From: Pedobacter sp. UBA1654
GTDB taxonomy: Bacteria > Bacteroidota > Bacteroidia > Sphingobacteriales > Sphingobacteriaceae
Assembly: GCA_002320935.1 (NCBI GenBank)
Contig: DCLG01000084.1
Coordinates: 226,083-232,818, forward strand
Length of the DNA stretch: 6,736 bases
Direction of reading: 5' to 3'
Shown: piece after piece, positions 4,940 to 6,736 of the stretch
How the letters are laid out: each line of letters begins with the position of its first letter
Numbering within the stretch: position 1 is the stretch's first letter
Notes under the pieces: generated by a model
What the model saw: the letters and a program-made list of their open reading frames with translations, nothing else
Told to the model about the DNA's origin: nothing
The model's database searches: none
Position numbers and translations under genes: made by a program

Positions 4940-6736
4940 TTATTCCTGACCCAGGTAAGGGCCAAATCGCGCTTCGAGCGCTTTGAATTGATTATTAAGT
5001 TTGTCACCAAGCTGATTTTGCTTGTACTGTGCTGCAGTGTTGGCCATCTGGTTTAGAAATGACATGCCCAAACGTACATTCTGCATACCCACAAGCCTGT
5101 TTTTGCTTTCAGAAACATCGGCAAGATAGGTTAGTTCCTTCTGGATATAATCTGAGCATCTATTCACAATTTCATTCGCTTTTGCGGTTTCACCCAGGGT
5201 GTAGAAGTTTTCTGCCATGAAGTAAGTACCCATCATTGAGCGCATACCATAGAATTTCTCCGGCATCACTTCCAGGTATTTATTTGCTGCTTTTTTCGCT
5301 TCTGCAACTTTACCTTCTTTCAGCATGCCCGTTACGGTATTGTTCCAAACGTTCGCGAAGATGGAGATATCATCTGCCGACTGTGGATCCAGGTATTTCG
5401 CATGTTTGATGTTCCCCCATTTGAACTTGTTCATTACGTTATTGTATAACACCGGCGCATTCAGCAATTCTGTTCTGCTGGCTGCCGTATCTGGTGTTAA
5501 AGGCAATAAACGTAGCGCAAGTCCTTCATTGTACAGGTAATTATCTAAACCGTTGTATTGATCTGAAGGTACAGTACTGGCGAAGTAAATAGGTCTTTTC
5601 CAGTCGTTGTGCACCAAAATATCAAACATGGCCAGGGTTCCTTTGGTCACATAACCCTTGTTGAAAGTCCACTGCATGATCGGTGCAATTTTCGCTGCAT
5701 CCGCAGGATTTACAGTTCCTGTTTTAAGAACATCTTCCGGGTTGACAGTGATGTGGAAGTTCTTGGTTGGAATGAAGTTCTCCTTTGTGGTTTCTGTAAC
5801 CTGAAGCTTATCATCGTCGTTATCAGATAATAACACCTCAAGGATACTCTTAAGCTCTACAGAACCTGCAATTTTGTAATCCTGATAGTACATTACATCA
5901 CGAACACCCTGCACATACTGCGATTCCTTCATGGAGATTGGCAATGGCTCAGATTCGTTCATCTTGCGCTTCATACCGTTAATGTACCAGTCGGTGTCGA
6001 AGAGACTCAAATTCACCAGACGGATATCCGGACGGATACCTTCCACTTCCTGTGCATACCATAGTGGATAGGTATCATTATCCCCATAGGTGAACAGGAT
6101 GGCGTTTGGCGCACAGGATTCCAGGTAATCTACAGCGATATCGTGAGCAACCATTTTGGTTGAGCGGTCGTGGTCATCCCAGCCTTGCGCGGCCATAATA
6201 ATTGGTGCGGCGAACAGGGAAAGTACAGTTGCGCCGATTGCAGCGTTCTTTGGTGTAACTTTTTTCTCCAGCCATTCACGAATAGCAAGCACACCGAAGC
6301 CTATCCATATGGCAAAGGCGTAGAAGGACCCGGCATAGGCGTAATCACGCTCACGAGGCTCTAATGGCTTTTGATTTAAATATAATACGATGGCCAGTCC
6401 GGTAAAGAAGAAGAGTAATGCAACAATTCCGGCATCTTTCTGATTGCGTTTGAAGTGCCATACTGCACCCAGCACGCCGATGATTAATGGTAAAAAGAAG
6501 AATCTGTTATAAGATTTGCTCTCTACGATACTCGGAGGCAGGTTGCTTTGGTCACCTAAAAGGAGGGCATCAATTGGTTTGACACCACTTAACCACTGTC
6601 CTTCATATAGGCTGCCTTGTCCCTGATCATCGTTTTGGCGGCCTACAAAGTTCCACATGAAGTATCTCATGTACATGTTGCCGATCTGATATTTGAACAG
6701 GAAGCTGATGTTATCGAAAAGGGTGGGGAACTGACT
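4940..6736 (-). CDS. DUF2723-type membrane protein, C-terminal part (N-terminus outside window)
   Basis: This is the C-terminal 598 residues of a large multi-pass inner-membrane protein of the DUF2723 type found throughout Bacteroidota. The frame is open to the window edge: 20 codons (S-Q-F-P-T-L-F...) precede the first in-window Met at 6676, so that Met is not the start. Members usually approach or exceed 1000 residues, so the N-terminal half, with the presumed catalytic loops, is absent. Counting from the Met at 6676, hydrophobic segments lie at about 59-75, 83-100, 113-132 and 145-162, with the conserved loop L-N-Q-K-P-L-E-P-R-E-R-D-Y-A-Y-A-G at 100-116. The soluble part starts near 165 and has Y-G-D-N-D-T-Y-P-L-W-Y-A-Q-E-V (197-211) and V-N-L-S-L-F-D-T-D-W-Y-I (221-232). 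The last 150 residues are helical and TPR-like (K-V-A-E-A-K-K-A-A-N-K-Y-L, G-E-T-A-K-A-N-E-I-V). Human TMEM260, a DUF2723 protein, is a protein O-mannosyltransferase (GT117). A glycosyltransferase role here is an inference from that relationship. It is convergent with accA and has its own terminator. Confidence 0.85.
   Translation of the reverse strand, partial: SQFPTLFDNISFLFKYQIGNMYMRYFMWNFVGRQNDDQGQGSLYEGQWLSGVKPIDALLLGDQSNLPPSIVESKSYNRFFFLPLIIGVLGAVWHFKRNQKDAGIVALLFFFTGLAIVLYLNQKPLEPRERDYAYAGSFYAFAIWIGFGVLAIREWLEKKVTPKNAAIGATVLSLFAAPIIMAAQGWDDHDRSTKMVAHDIAVDYLESCAPNAILFTYGDNDTYPLWYAQEVEGIRPDIRLVNLSLFDTDWYINGMKRKMNESEPLPISMKESQYVQGVRDVMYYQDYKIAGSVELKSILEVLLSDNDDDKLQVTETTKENFIPTKNFHITVNPEDVLKTGTVNPADAAKIAPIMQWTFNKGYVTKGTLAMFDILVHNDWKRPIYFASTVPSDQYNGLDNYLYNEGLALRLLPLTPDTAASRTELLNAPVLYNNVMNKFKWGNIKHAKYLDPQSADDISIFANVWNNTVTGMLKEGKVAEAKKAANKYLEVMPEKFYGMRSMMGTYFMAENFYTLGETAKANEIVNRCSDYIQKELTYLADVSESKNRLVGMQNVRLGMSFLNQMANTAAQYKQNQLGDKLNNQFKALEARFGPYLGQE

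Noticed and set aside
6019..6042. Short repeat-like stretch (CGGATATCCGGACGGATACC) in the minus-strand gene
   Set aside because: It lies in coding sequence for the conserved segment V-E-G-I-R-P-D-I-R-L and follows from codon choice; it is too short to be a meaningful repeat.

Overview
The window looks like chromosomal DNA of a Bacteroidota bacterium, most likely Sphingobacteriaceae (Pedobacter/Mucilaginibacter-like). This is inferred from the GH13 lipoprotein architecture, the style of the AccA sequence, a DUF2723-type membrane protein, moderate G+C, and the lack of Shine-Dalgarno sequences ahead of the starts. No RNA gene, mobile element, CRISPR array or long repeat was seen. The window is almost fully coding, with four genes, two of them cut by the window edges.

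Left part, + strand (1-3626): the 3' end of an MFS sugar transporter of the GPH/SLC45 type overlaps by one base (TAGTG) the GTG start of an 866-residue secreted lipoprotein. That protein has two N-terminal beta-rich modules, a CBM48-like module, a GH13 alpha-glucanase barrel and a C-terminal beta domain. Together they look like the distal end of a starch/maltodextrin utilisation operon: the lipoprotein would cut or bind alpha-glucan in the envelope, and the transporter would carry small sugars across the inner membrane. SusC/SusD partners, if any, would lie upstream of the window.

Middle (3627-4710, + strand): a 64-base gap with a weak Bacteroidota-type promoter candidate and no visible terminator leads into accA, the alpha subunit of acetyl-CoA carboxylase carboxyltransferase. 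accA is followed by a clear intrinsic terminator.

Right part, - strand (4711-6736): a gap of about 230 bases carries a strong terminator and a second hairpin with a U-tract, both oriented for the minus strand. They end a convergent gene for a DUF2723-type membrane protein. Only its C-terminal 598 residues are in the window: four transmembrane segments, a soluble domain with conserved motifs, and a helical TPR-like tail. The family is related to the human O-mannosyltransferase TMEM260 (GT117), so a protein-glycosylation role is plausible but not shown here.

No clearly new multi-gene system was found. The most interesting points are the unassigned N-terminal modules and unusual motif II of the GH13 lipoprotein, and the DUF2723 protein with its large C-terminal extension.
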